Assembly (NCBI GenBank): GCA_947175575.1
Contig: CAMWNG010000004.1
Location: forward strand, 1 to 62,434
Source: an uncultured Bacteroidales bacterium
GTDB taxonomy: Bacteria > Bacteroidota > Bacteroidia > Bacteroidales > Muribaculaceae
Length of the DNA: 62,434 nt
Direction of reading: 5' to 3'
Shown here piece by piece: positions 28,259 to 37,642 of the stretch (position 1 is its first letter; each line of letters begins with the position of its first letter). The notes below the pieces were generated by a model. The model made no database searches. It was not told where the DNA came from and saw only the letters and a program-made list of their open reading frames with translations. Both the position numbers and the translations under genes were made by a program.

Positions 28259-29073
28259 ACATTCCAGAATACCTTAATTCGTCAGCATCAGGAAACTTCT
28301 TCCTTCTCGCCGGACCGTGCGTAATCGAAGGCGCTGAGATGGCCGTTGACATAGCTGAATTTATCGCCCCTGTATGCCGCTCTCTCGACATTCCGTTTGT
28401 CTTCAAAGGTTCATACCGTAAAGCCAATCGCTCCCGCCTCGATTCATTCACAGGCATAGGCGATATAGAAGCGCTGAAGATTCTGTCTGCCGCGGGACAA
28501 GCCGCCGGTGTCCCGGTAATCACCGACATTCATTCTGCCGACGAAGCCCGCATGGCAGCCGAATTTGTCGATATAATTCAAATTCCCGCCTTCCTGTGCC
28601 GCCAGACCGACCTGCTGATTGCCGCCGCAAGAACAGGGCGCGCCATAAACATCAAGAAAGGACAGTTCCTCGCACCCGAAAGCATGCATTTCGCTGTTGA
28701 AAAAGTCCGTGAAAGCGGAAACGACGATGTGATGGTGACCGACCGCGGCACCACATTCGGCTACGGAGACCTTGTGGTTGACTTCCGCGGCATCCCTGAA
28801 ATGCAACGCTCCTGCAAATGTCCCGTCATAATGGATGTAACCCATTCGCTCCAGCAGCCCAACGCAGGCTCAGGTGTGACCGGTGGACGTCCCGAAATGA
28901 TTGAAACCATCGCCAGGGCAGCCATAGCCGTAGGTGCCGACGGACTTTTCATCGAGACTCACCGTGACCCGTCCGTAGCCAAGAGCGACGGTGCGAACAT
29001 GCTCCGCCTCGACCTTCTCCCCGCTCTTCTCGAACGCCTTACTGCCCTGCGTGCCACAATTAATGCTTTTTAG
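28255..29073 (+). CDS. kdsA: 3-deoxy-8-phosphooctulonate synthase (KDO-8-P synthase)
   Basis: Condenses arabinose-5-phosphate with PEP to make KDO-8-phosphate, the inner-core sugar precursor of LPS. Hallmarks are LLAGPCVIEG, FVFKGSYRKANRSR, the NIKKGQFLAPESM segment and VMDVTHSLQQPNA near the end. At 272 residues it is full length. The motif AGPCVIEG carries the Cys present in metal-dependent forms, though the full metal-site set was not checked. It is translationally coupled to rsmE and is the last gene before the promoter of the TPR-SNF2 unit. Confidence 0.95.
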   Translation: MNIPEYLNSSASGNFFLLAGPCVIEGAEMAVDIAEFIAPVCRSLDIPFVFKGSYRKANRSRLDSFTGIGDIEALKILSAAGQAAGVPVITDIHSADEARMAAEFVDIIQIPAFLCRQTDLLIAAARTGRAINIKKGQFLAPESMHFAVEKVRESGNDDVMVTDRGTTFGYGDLVVDFRGIPEMQRSCKCPVIMDVTHSLQQPNAGSGVTGGRPEMIETIARAAIAVGADGLFIETHRDPSVAKSDGANMLRLDLLPALLERLTALRATINAF

Positions 29074-29106
29074 TACATAATAGCCCGTTTTTTCGGATAA
29101 AAAGCG

Positions 29107-29114
29107 TAACTTTG
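29107..29114 (+). promoter_or_regulatory. -7 element of the TPR-SNF2 operon
   Basis: TAACTTTG, about 15-25 bases upstream of the start codons at 29130/29139. The -33 element is not clear. Confidence 0.55.
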
Positions 29115-29138
29115 CACCTCAATACGTCTATGTTTATT

Positions 29139-30743
29139 ATGAACAAACTCAAATTATATTTTACCGCCGGTGTGCTGGTTGTCGCCGGTCTCGCTCCTGA
29201 AGGCTCTGAAGCCTCAATCAACAATCCGGTTACGCTTGCCGTCATCCAGGTCTATGACGCCGCTCTGAGAGAAAATCCCAACGATTACATGACCTGGTAT
29301 AAACGGGCGAATGAATACTATCGACACAGCGAATATGTTCACGCCCTCGACGACGTGAACAATGCGCTCGCTTTCGCGCCGTCAAGCGATTCCGACACAC
29401 GTTTTCAGGCTTACATGCTCCGCGCAGGAATTTATAATCAGACAGGTAAGCACGATCAGGCGCTCGCCGACCTTGAGTCTGCCATAGCTATCGACCCCAA
29501 CTCTTACGCTGCCATATATCAGAAAGCCAACACCGAATTCGAACTCGGAAACTTTGCCCAGGCTCGCACCGACTACAGCCGCCTGCAACGTATCAACTCA
29601 CGCAGCACCGAAGCTGCCATCGGCCTTGCGCGATGCTCAGTCAAAGAGAACAATCTCTCGGCCGCTACTGACTTCCTGCAGCAAGCCGTTGATTTTGACC
29701 CCAACAACCCCGAGATTTATGTACGCCGTGCCAGCGTGCGTCGCCTTATGGGCGATCATAACGGGGCTGTGGACGACCTCGTGCTCGCCATAAGTCTCAA
29801 TTCCAAAGATCCCAAGGCCATCGAAGCTCTCGTCGAATACGGCAACACAAACTATGCCGCTACAATTGCCGGACTCACCAATGCCATACAGCTCGCACCC
29901 GGCAACGGCCTCTACCGCTATCTGCGTGCATCAATCGCACAGGCACACTACAACTACATCTCGGCAATAAACGATTTCCAGCAGATAATTGACGACCGAC
30001 TCTACAATTACCACGGAATCAATGCTTCCATCGCCCGTTGTCTCTATGGACTCGGACGCTATCAGGAAGCCCTTGACCAGATCGACACAGCTCTCAATGC
30101 CACAGGAACCGTACCCGAATACTATGTGCTCCGCTCGCAGATACTCCGCGCTATGGGACGCCACGAAGATGCCTTCCTTGCCGCATCGCGCACACACGCT
30201 GTCGATCCCGACTATGCTCCCGGACTGGTTGAGCTTGCACTTAACTACATTGATAAGAATGATTATCAGCAGGCCGCCCAGCTTCTCGGTGAGGCCAACA
30301 TGACCGATGCCAACGATCCCTCGATCTACCTGATGCGCGGATGGCTTCTCGAAAACTATCTTAACCAGCCCGTTGCTGCCAAAAATTTCTACGAACAGGC
30401 TCTGGATGTGGAAGGCTACGGCGACCGTAACATTAAGTCGCTCCGCGGTTTCGCACTTTACAATCTCGGACGCACCGATGAAGCTGATCAATGGTTCGAC
30501 ACCATCCTTACCTCGGTTCCCGACAACGATGGTCTGAACAACTACTATGCGGCTTGCTACTATAGCATGCGTGGCGATACTGACCGTGCGATCGAATGTG
30601 CTGAACGCTCGCTGAAAGCCGGTTACAGCGACAATCATAATTGGATGAGCAATAATGATGGTCAGATCAACGTAGGTACTCTCCGCGATGATCTCCGTTT
30701 CCTCCGTCTGATGCAGAAATACAACTCCATCTTCGGAAATTGA
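29139..30743 (+). CDS. tetratricopeptide repeat protein
   Basis: A 534-residue exported protein (signal-like MNKLKLYFTAGVLVVAGLAPEGSEA) composed of TPR units, of which at least ten can be counted from recurring A...P......Y..RA..Y...G....A..D...A motifs. No enzymatic domain is visible. An ATG at 29130 is an alternative start. It should act in the periplasm as a protein-binding scaffold. It precedes the SNF2 ATPase by only 17 bases, yet that protein is cytoplasmic, so shared transcription need not mean shared function. Confidence 0.82.
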   Translation: MNKLKLYFTAGVLVVAGLAPEGSEASINNPVTLAVIQVYDAALRENPNDYMTWYKRANEYYRHSEYVHALDDVNNALAFAPSSDSDTRFQAYMLRAGIYNQTGKHDQALADLESAIAIDPNSYAAIYQKANTEFELGNFAQARTDYSRLQRINSRSTEAAIGLARCSVKENNLSAATDFLQQAVDFDPNNPEIYVRRASVRRLMGDHNGAVDDLVLAISLNSKDPKAIEALVEYGNTNYAATIAGLTNAIQLAPGNGLYRYLRASIAQAHYNYISAINDFQQIIDDRLYNYHGINASIARCLYGLGRYQEALDQIDTALNATGTVPEYYVLRSQILRAMGRHEDAFLAASRTHAVDPDYAPGLVELALNYIDKNDYQQAAQLLGEANMTDANDPSIYLMRGWLLENYLNQPVAAKNFYEQALDVEGYGDRNIKSLRGFALYNLGRTDEADQWFDTILTSVPDNDGLNNYYAACYYSMRGDTDRAIECAERSLKAGYSDNHNWMSNNDGQINVGTLRDDLRFLRLMQKYNSIFGN

Positions 30744-30760
30744 CCGCAGCGAATTTCTAC

Positions 30761-33529
30761 ATGACGGAAAATCTTGATTTTCTCAAACGGCTTAAGCCGA
30801 CAGGCAATCCGTCTGCAAAGATTCCCGACTTCCTGTTTGAAGTGATTCCGGAAGCCGGGAATCTGTTTTTGCATACTGTCGACACACAAAAACGTCGTCC
30901 GGTGGATGTCATGCCCGAGTCATACGGCGGCGCTCCCGGACGTATGCTGTCATTCATGGCCGGTGTCGCCGGTTATCGTTTCCGTTCCGGCAACAACTTC
31001 GATCTCTACAGCGATACCGTCGCCGTCACACGTCTCGCTGAATGTAAGAATGTCGTCATTCGCGGCAGAGATACAATCCTCAAGCCCATATCTCATGCCG
31101 TCGCCCGCGTCATGCTCTCCATCCGTCCCAAAGAGGACCAACCGGATATCCTCGTTCCGTCGCTGTCGCTCAGATATGCTGACGGTTCGTTCTCCGATGA
31201 CTTTCTGGTTTTGTCAGACACAGTCGTTTCCGATTACGAACGATTCGTCTATATTGATAGCATCGGTGACAATTACTCGCAACTCTCCGTTTTCGAGCAC
31301 GAATTCCCGGCTGATGCGCTTGCCGATTATCTCGCAATTTTCCTCACGTATGTGCATAATGTATCCATCGAGATACTGGGTCAACGCCTCGTTTTCGGCG
31401 ACACCGTCCGATGCGAGCCGGCCATTGTCATCGAGAAAATGGACGTCGACCGTGCACTCTATCTCAGCGCCTGCTCCCTCCCTCCGGGCGAGGACAGTAA
31501 AATGATCGGAGGCCTCCGCCCCGGTTACCTCGTTCGCATCGGCGACAGCGGAATAATCACAGCCTACCCCCTCGATTACCTCGACAACCGCAAGCTCACG
31601 CTCGGCCTGTACGAGAAGATACTGACTTTCGCGCCCAACCGCACCGAAGCCAAATACGTCTACACCGATTCATCCATTATAATTGTTCCCGAGGCCACAG
31701 CGTCTGCCTTTCTGCTTCAGGGATTACCGGCCATGCTCCGTGATTACAGAATCATCGGCCTCGACAGAATCAAGGACTACAAGCTGCGCCCGGTCACACC
31801 ACGTCTGAACATTCGCTTTACTTCCGGAATTGACTATCTCGAAGGCGCCGCCGATATTCAGCTCGAAGAGCAGACCTTCACCATCCGCGACATCCTCGAG
31901 CAGTACCGGGCAAATAAATATGTGGCACTCTCCGACGGCTCACGCGCCGTCATCGACGACCGCTTCATCCGCCGCATCGAACGTATCTTCGGCTCTCGTA
32001 TGAAAGATGATCGTGTACGTCTATCCTTCTTCGACCTTCCGGAGATCGAACAGTTCCTTGACGGCTCCGACAACGAAGTCCTGAGGCGTCCGCGCGAATT
32101 TTATGCAGGATTCAATGCCCTGCCTGCAAAGAAAATAGATCTCCCCCGCATCAAGGCATCGCTCCGAAATTATCAGGCCGACGGTGTCAGATGGCTCGAT
32201 TATCTGTACGACAACGGGATGGGTGGCTGTCTGGCCGACGATATGGGTCTGGGCAAGACCCTACAGATCATCTGCCTTGTCGAGAAACATCTCGCCGACT
32301 CCGACCGCCCGTTTCTCATCGTGATGCCGCGCTCGCTCATCTTCAACTGGGAAAGCGAGTTCCGCAAGTTCGCCCCGCATATTGACGTGACCGTGTATTA
32401 CGGTCAGGGACGCGACTTCGCCGAAGCCGCTTCACACAAAGTAATTCTCACCACCTACGCCATCGTGCGCAACGACATCGAGACCCTGCGCGACATGGAA
32501 TTCGACACAGTAGTTCTTGACGAATCCCAGACCGTGAAAAATCTGGAAGCACTCCAGACCAAGGCCGTCGCCTCGCTCAAGGCGCCACACCGTTTCGCAA
32601 TGAGCGGTACGCCTCTCGAGAATAATCTCAGCGAGCTTTATTCGCTCTTCCGCTTCATCAATCCGGGAATGTTCGGCAGTTTCGATGACTTCCAGAGCCG
32701 ATACCTCAATCCCATTCAGAACGCGCACGACGACGATGCCGTGAAATCCCTCCGGCGGAAAATCTTCCCTTTCATGCTCAGACGTCTCAAGCGCGATGTG
32801 CTCACTGACCTTCCCGATCGCATCGACGATACCATATATGTCGACATGGACGATGCTCAGGCACGTTACTATGAGCAGCGGCGCAAATATTATCTTGATA
32901 AGATGCGCGACACCATCAGGGAGGATGGCCTCGTCAAGGCACAGTTCGTCATGCTTCAGGCCATGAACGAGCTGCGGCGCATTGCTTCCGTGCCTGAGAG
33001 CCTCACAGACGGGAGCATTACATCTCCCAAACTTGAACTTCTGATCGACCGTATCTCTCAAGCCGTTGAAAACGGCCACAAGGTAGTGGTGTTCTTCAAC
33101 TTCATCGCCGGTGTCGAACTCCTTGCCGAACGTCTCAACGCAATAGGCATCAACACCGAGACAATGACAGGCGCGACGCGCAACCGCAAGGAGATCGTCA
33201 ATTCCTTCCAGAATTCCGAAGACCTCAAGGTGTTGATCATGACGCTTAAGACCGGCGGAGTAGGTCTGAATCTCACTGCCGCCGACATCGTGTTCATCGT
33301 CGAACCCTGGTGGAACCGCGCCGCACAGGAACAGGCCGTCAACCGTCTCCATCGCATCGGGCAGAAAGGCACCGTGTTCAGCTATTCGCTCATCTCACGC
33401 AACACCATAGAGGAAAAGATTGAACAGCTCCAGCAGATGAAAGCAGATCTGTTCAACGATGTAATCGCATCCGACGAGTCAACATCGAAGAAACTCACCG
33501 AAGAGGACATCAACTTCATTCTCAGCTGA
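30761..33529 (+). CDS. SNF2-family DEAD/DEAH ATPase (RapA/HepA-like helicase)
   Basis: A 922-residue SNF2 ATPase. About 460 N-terminal residues form an accessory region of mixed fold with the segment YLEGAADIQLEEQTFTIRDI that often precedes bacterial SNF2 engines. Motor motifs follow: DDMGLGKTLQ (Walker A Lys near 499), VLDESQTVKN (Walker B near 587, DESQ instead of DEAH), MSGTPLENN (motif III), and in lobe 2 GVGLNLTAADIVFIVEPWWN, then AVNRLHRIGQ (motif VI). It translocates on double-stranded DNA in known relatives. Two paralogous partner genes follow, the first after 2 bases. The ATG at 30761 is chosen over the upstream TTG. Confidence 0.9.
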   Translation: MTENLDFLKRLKPTGNPSAKIPDFLFEVIPEAGNLFLHTVDTQKRRPVDVMPESYGGAPGRMLSFMAGVAGYRFRSGNNFDLYSDTVAVTRLAECKNVVIRGRDTILKPISHAVARVMLSIRPKEDQPDILVPSLSLRYADGSFSDDFLVLSDTVVSDYERFVYIDSIGDNYSQLSVFEHEFPADALADYLAIFLTYVHNVSIEILGQRLVFGDTVRCEPAIVIEKMDVDRALYLSACSLPPGEDSKMIGGLRPGYLVRIGDSGIITAYPLDYLDNRKLTLGLYEKILTFAPNRTEAKYVYTDSSIIIVPEATASAFLLQGLPAMLRDYRIIGLDRIKDYKLRPVTPRLNIRFTSGIDYLEGAADIQLEEQTFTIRDILEQYRANKYVALSDGSRAVIDDRFIRRIERIFGSRMKDDRVRLSFFDLPEIEQFLDGSDNEVLRRPREFYAGFNALPAKKIDLPRIKASLRNYQADGVRWLDYLYDNGMGGCLADDMGLGKTLQIICLVEKHLADSDRPFLIVMPRSLIFNWESEFRKFAPHIDVTVYYGQGRDFAEAASHKVILTTYAIVRNDIETLRDMEFDTVVLDESQTVKNLEALQTKAVASLKAPHRFAMSGTPLENNLSELYSLFRFINPGMFGSFDDFQSRYLNPIQNAHDDDAVKSLRRKIFPFMLRRLKRDVLTDLPDRIDDTIYVDMDDAQARYYEQRRKYYLDKMRDTIREDGLVKAQFVMLQAMNELRRIASVPESLTDGSITSPKLELLIDRISQAVENGHKVVVFFNFIAGVELLAERLNAIGINTETMTGATRNRKEIVNSFQNSEDLKVLIMTLKTGGVGLNLTAADIVFIVEPWWNRAAQEQAVNRLHRIGQKGTVFSYSLISRNTIEEKIEQLQQMKADLFNDVIASDESTSKKLTEEDINFILS

Positions 33530-33531
33530 TC

Positions 33532-35322
33532 ATGACCGTCGTTGAACTCGTAGAAAATCCCCGGGCGGCCGCCATGCCCTTGCCCTCTGAGAGGGTCTTG
33601 GATTTCTATGTGCCGATGTTCGCCGATCGGACAGTCAAAGTCGTGGCTCCGTTCCGGCTTCCTCCTTTCGGCGATATTCCACTCCTGAAACATTTCGGTA
33701 GCGATGAGAGTGAAACCCGGTATTCCGACATCCTGCGTCTGTTCGCTCTGCCGGAAAATATCGCGAAAGCTCTCTCATTCTGGACCCCGGAGTCCGTCGA
33801 GATCCTGAAAAAATCATCACGGGATCTTAATATCGATTATTTAGAAATTTTTGAGGCATCCGAGAGTGCCCCGACAGACAGTCTGTTAGGTAAGACACGT
33901 CCGTTGTACCGTATGATCGAAAAGGACTATTTCCGATATTCCATCAGAAATAACAAAGCGGGCGTCACACCCTGGGACGCCCTCCCTGTGGCACGCTATT
34001 TCGGTCATGCTTGGGCCGTATCGGCTCCGCGGTTCGTCACTTCATTACCGCAGTCATTGCCGGTATATTCCGGTGAAGCGTGGGTGCCGTCCGCTGTCGA
34101 CGGCATATGCACCCTCGTTAAATCCGGACAGATTCCTGCTAAAATTCCGCGGGCTTATACAAACACCGATCTACGTATCGTATCCGGTTTGGTTTCTATT
34201 GTCGAACCCATTCCGCGCAGTGTCGGCCGGTCGGCTGCTTATGCTGCACGTGTGCTTGTCTCGCTCGCCGTAGCCTTCTCGGGACGGCTGCAGGGTGGCT
34301 ATATTCAATTCCTGAAAGATTTCTTTGGAAGTGACAGCGACAGATGGAAGACTCCTAAATCCGAAATTCTGATGCAGATGGCACTTCCCGCGTTTCAGGG
34401 CGGCCCCACTCCTTCGCTTGAACCATACGGTCTCATGCTTATCAAGACTTTGGCCGCCTTGATGTATCAGCCCGGCGCTGACGTCCACAACCCGCGGTCA
34501 TACCCCTGGCTTTCAATGGATGATCTGAAAAACCGGCTATATCAAAGTTCGGGCGCGCATTCCCTCTCCGCATGCTACTCAGGCCCCGCCCCGGCATCGC
34601 TGGACAAGGACCCTCGCTACCTTTCCTGGAGCGAGGTGACCTCTGAAATCTACCCCCTGATGGTCAAGGGCATTTCGCTGATGCTCGCAGTCATGGGTCT
34701 GGCTGAGGTGGCGCTGTCCCCCGATCCGAAAGCCGGTATTGCCGGAGTGGAGTATGTCAGGCCGACGGCTTTGCTGAGCTATGTCACCGAGCGTATTTCA
34801 TCCTATGACCTATCCGAGGCCACGGATGCCCCCACTGCTGTTCCTTTGATTCTCTCAACCGACTCTCTGACTCTGGTAGCCTCCGGAAAGGATTTTTTGA
34901 AACCGTTTGAGGATATTATCGACACGCGTCAGTCAGTCACACGTGCCGTCGTTTCAAGGAAAAGCCTGCTTCACGGTAGTGGTTCTCCGGCCCGTCTGGA
35001 TGAATTCAGAACGCGTCTCCTCACGCTTTCGCGTGCCGGATCCCTCCCTGCGATATGGCAACGGCTGTTCGACTCCGCCTCGGATGCCTTCATGACTGTT
35101 ACTGCCGTGACATTGAAATACGAGACATTCCGGATAGTTTCGGATTATTCACGCGTCCGGGGTCTTATAGAAGCTGACGCGGATTTGAGTCCGCATGTCG
35201 TATTTGCCGAACAGAATCTTTTTCTGATCGACACCCCCCACGTCCGGCTTCTCGAACGGTTCATCAGCCGCCACGGGTTCAGTCTTAAATTGCTTTCAAG
35301 ATTAAGAGGATATTATGACTGA
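33532..35322 (+). CDS. SNF2-linked protein with XPB/Ssl2-type helicase C-terminal-like domain (copy 1)
   Basis: A 596-residue cytoplasmic protein, no signal or membrane span. Residues from about 390 to the end resemble the Helicase_C_3 / XPB-Ssl2-associated domain: a GLAEVAL..., YVRPTALLSYV strand-helix, VPLILSTDSLTLVASG, a VSRKSLLHGSGSPARLDEF helix, LPAIWQRLFD, and a final VVFAEQNLFLIDTPH. The same order recurs in the next gene, so the two are paralogues (my alignment by eye). The first 380 residues are helical and unrecognised. It starts 2 bases after the SNF2 stop and overlaps the next gene by 8 bases. No nuclease motif is seen. A partner or regulatory role for the motor is inferred from position and domain type. 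Confidence 0.72.
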   Translation: MTVVELVENPRAAAMPLPSERVLDFYVPMFADRTVKVVAPFRLPPFGDIPLLKHFGSDESETRYSDILRLFALPENIAKALSFWTPESVEILKKSSRDLNIDYLEIFEASESAPTDSLLGKTRPLYRMIEKDYFRYSIRNNKAGVTPWDALPVARYFGHAWAVSAPRFVTSLPQSLPVYSGEAWVPSAVDGICTLVKSGQIPAKIPRAYTNTDLRIVSGLVSIVEPIPRSVGRSAAYAARVLVSLAVAFSGRLQGGYIQFLKDFFGSDSDRWKTPKSEILMQMALPAFQGGPTPSLEPYGLMLIKTLAALMYQPGADVHNPRSYPWLSMDDLKNRLYQSSGAHSLSACYSGPAPASLDKDPRYLSWSEVTSEIYPLMVKGISLMLAVMGLAEVALSPDPKAGIAGVEYVRPTALLSYVTERISSYDLSEATDAPTAVPLILSTDSLTLVASGKDFLKPFEDIIDTRQSVTRAVVSRKSLLHGSGSPARLDEFRTRLLTLSRAGSLPAIWQRLFDSASDAFMTVTAVTLKYETFRIVSDYSRVRGLIEADADLSPHVVFAEQNLFLIDTPHVRLLERFISRHGFSLKLLSRLRGYYD

Positions 35323-36562
35323 AAAGACGAAGTCGCGTTATCTGGTCACGAAAAAAGTGCGCCGCGGCTGTATCTGCACTTTTGAAGATCGTGCGTCATT
35401 CAATTGGGATACGGCGGTGCATCTCTATTGCTCTGGCGCGGCCATGCGGAAAACCACCGTGCTCCGGCCGTGCAACGTGGCCGATTTCTACGGCCTGCGC
35501 CATTTGCAGTCGCCGTTCGTCGGACAACCGGATTTCACCACACGCTCTTTGCTCGGCTTCGTGGCTTCGCTCTATCTTGATTTTGACGGATACATCCTTG
35601 AATTCCCCTACACTGAAGTTCTTCAGAGATATTTTTCAGGAAATTTCGAATATCCCACCGTGCTGTGGCTTCACTATATGTGTGCCTATTCGTTGGGACG
35701 GTCTAACGCCAACCTCTATCCTCCCTCACCCGGTTCGTCTCGCCTCTTGCGGCTTGCCGCCGGCTTTCTGAAAGAAGCGTGGCCTGCAGATGCAGGATCT
35801 GACTGCTGGATTGACCTCCGTCGCATCGATGAAACTGATTTCTACCGGCAGGTTTCCGACATCGTGCGTCCCACATCCTTCGGGCCGTTCGAAGAGAAAT
35901 ATGATCGAGAGCGTTCGTGGACCGGTATCTGGATCAGTGGCATTTACGGACTTTTTACCGTGCTCGGACTCGTCGAGATAGTCACCGACGATTTCCGCTT
36001 CAGCATTGACAAGCTGCGCTTCATCCGCCCTACCCGCCTGCTCTTTGAAGTAGCGGCCTTCACGGGACAGACCGCACAGACTGATAATGACCCCGAAGTC
36101 GAACCGGCCATCGTTCTCGACCATGACCGCCTGATAGCGCGCTTCACCAGTCCCGTGGGACGCGCTCTTCTCATCGAGGCCGGAGCAAAGCCGATATCTT
36201 CCAATAGAGTTGTGTTCGACAAGGAGGGTCTGGCCCGAGGCTCAGGCACTCGTCCTCTCGCCATACATCGTGAGCGGTTCCTTCATCTCTCCGGCCTTGA
36301 TTCGCTCCCTGATGTCTGGGAAACGCTGTTTTCAGATGTGCAGGCTTATAAAAATGCGATCGAGCAAGTAGCAGATTTCAATATATTCAAATTCCATACC
36401 CAGACAGACCTTCAGCGATTCCTTGACATTCTGAGAACCGGCGAACCCTGGACCCGCCATGTTCTCCTGACCGAATCCCAGTTAATCCTCATTCACCATG
36501 ATCACATTGACGAAGTCCTCATCGCCATGCGCGACTTCGGAATAACAATATCATATTGGTAA
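35315..36562 (+). CDS. SNF2-linked protein with XPB/Ssl2-type helicase C-terminal-like domain (copy 2)
   Basis: A 415-residue paralogue of the preceding protein, shorter by about 180 residues at the N-terminus. Matching landmarks are GLVEIV, LRFIRPTRLLFEV, EPAIVLDHDRLIARFTS, VVFDKEGLARGSGTRP, LPDVWETLFSD and VLLTESQLILIHHDHID. The N-terminal 200 residues are again helical and unrecognised. Its start lies inside the previous gene (8-base overlap), so translation is coupled. Both copies keep a complete C-terminal domain, so this is duplication and not a split gene. It ends the operon, closed by a strong bidirectional hairpin. Confidence 0.72.
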   Translation: MTEKTKSRYLVTKKVRRGCICTFEDRASFNWDTAVHLYCSGAAMRKTTVLRPCNVADFYGLRHLQSPFVGQPDFTTRSLLGFVASLYLDFDGYILEFPYTEVLQRYFSGNFEYPTVLWLHYMCAYSLGRSNANLYPPSPGSSRLLRLAAGFLKEAWPADAGSDCWIDLRRIDETDFYRQVSDIVRPTSFGPFEEKYDRERSWTGIWISGIYGLFTVLGLVEIVTDDFRFSIDKLRFIRPTRLLFEVAAFTGQTAQTDNDPEVEPAIVLDHDRLIARFTSPVGRALLIEAGAKPISSNRVVFDKEGLARGSGTRPLAIHRERFLHLSGLDSLPDVWETLFSDVQAYKNAIEQVADFNIFKFHTQTDLQRFLDILRTGEPWTRHVLLTESQLILIHHDHIDEVLIAMRDFGITISYW

Positions 36563-36569
36563 GCAAAAA

Positions 36570-36605
36570 AATGGGGATGGACAACCTAAGTCATCCATCC
36601 CCATT
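36570..36605. terminator. bidirectional terminator closing the SNF2 operon
   Basis: A perfect 12-bp stem, 36570-36581 with 36594-36605, loop of 12 bases. It has an A run on the left (36566-36570), giving a T run for minus-strand transcripts, and it separates converging genes. Confidence 0.8.
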
Positions 36606-36629
36606 CTAAGCGATACCAACAGAGGATGA

Positions 36630-37004
36630 TTATTGCATAACTGCCTTTACAAGTTCGGTAGTCTTATTAGTAAGTTTTTCAAATTTGGCCTTGTTTGAAG
36701 CATCCAGCGCAGGGTATTCTCCTGAGCCAAAACCATCACCTTCTGCAGTTAATTTACCATCAAAAAGTGCGGTAAAGAATGTCTCGGCGTAGGCGTCGTT
36801 GTCAAGAGCATGTCCGTCTTTAGCTTTGATGGCCTTATCGAGAACATTGTCAAGATACTCGATCATGTCGGAGTAGTCTTGCTGAGTAAGTGATGCGGGA
36901 TTGTTCTCGGCTTTCTGGCTTAATGCCTTGTAGTCCACACTCGAACCACATGCTGCCAGCGTGAGGCAGATAAAAGCCACAAAGCTGTAAATCAGTTTTT
37001 TCAT
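36630..37004 (-). CDS. small predicted lipoprotein
   Basis: A 124-residue lipoprotein: MKKLIYSFVAFICLTLAAC with lipobox LAAC (Cys 19), then GSSVDY. The mature part is helical and charged with no recognised domain. It is the last gene of a minus-strand run of lipoproteins and zinc-ribbon membrane proteins starting at 40360, with 39 bases between it and the previous gene. Confidence 0.75.
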   Translation of the reverse strand: MKKLIYSFVAFICLTLAACGSSVDYKALSQKAENNPASLTQQDYSDMIEYLDNVLDKAIKAKDGHALDNDAYAETFFTALFDGKLTAEGDGFGSGEYPALDASNKAKFEKLTNKTTELVKAVMQ

Positions 37005-37043
37005 TGTACTATAGATATTAATTAGATATTAATTGATAGATTT

Positions 37044-37577
37044 TTAATTATTTTTGTCTTTAAGAAGAGAAATATCCTCACCTTTGAACTTGAATTTCAA
37101 CCATTCTCTTCCGTTAGTTTCGCCAAATTCATAAGGAATACCCTTCTCTCCTTCGGATTTGATGTCACTTAAGAACTTTTCTGCCAGAGCGGATGCTATG
37201 ACAAATTTATCATCCTCACTTTCCTTATCGGCATTGGTCAGAGAGAGTTCGCCGTCAAAATAAAGATACAATTTTGCGTCCTTTATTTCCCATTCTCCGG
37301 AAATCTTTGATCCCACAGCAAATTGGTCAGAAGAAGCCATTACAGGGGCGATATAATCGGTAAATGTACCCTTACCGTCTTTGCCTTTTTCAAACGTGAA
37401 AGTTTGAAAGAAACTCTTACCCTTGTCAGCAATCACTCTATACTGAGTATAATTATCACGCAAACCAAATGTTCGTGACCATGATCCGACAAATTTATCT
37501 TCTCGGGAAGAACATGAACTTAGCATGCATCCGAGGAATATGCCAATAATAATAACTAAATGTTTAATTCGCATCAT
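37044..37577 (-). CDS. predicted lipoprotein, lipocalin-like
   Basis: A 177-residue lipoprotein with lipobox LSSC near residue 22. The mature chain opens with KFVGSWSRTF and continues in beta strands (GTFTDYIAPV, ISGEWEIKDAKLYLYFDG), a pattern seen in lipocalin-like domains that begin G.W. The name is a structural guess only. It belongs to the minus-strand run with the flanking genes. The first or second Met of MM may be used. Confidence 0.72.
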   Translation of the reverse strand: MMRIKHLVIIIGIFLGCMLSSCSSREDKFVGSWSRTFGLRDNYTQYRVIADKGKSFFQTFTFEKGKDGKGTFTDYIAPVMASSDQFAVGSKISGEWEIKDAKLYLYFDGELSLTNADKESEDDKFVIASALAEKFLSDIKSEGEKGIPYEFGETNGREWLKFKFKGEDISLLKDKNN

Positions 37578-37642
37578 TTTGATTTGTATTTTGAATATCT
37601 ACGTTTTTTACATCGTTTGGAAGTTCTATGGTATTGGATAGC

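Noticed and set aside
32432-33352. A 306-codon antisense frame inside the SNF2 gene
   Set aside because: It mirrors the conserved motor motifs on the other strand and has no independent support.
33532-36562. The two SNF2 partner genes as one gene broken by a frameshift
   Set aside because: Each has its own complete, mutually homologous C-terminal domain, and the overlap of 8 bases is a normal coupling arrangement.
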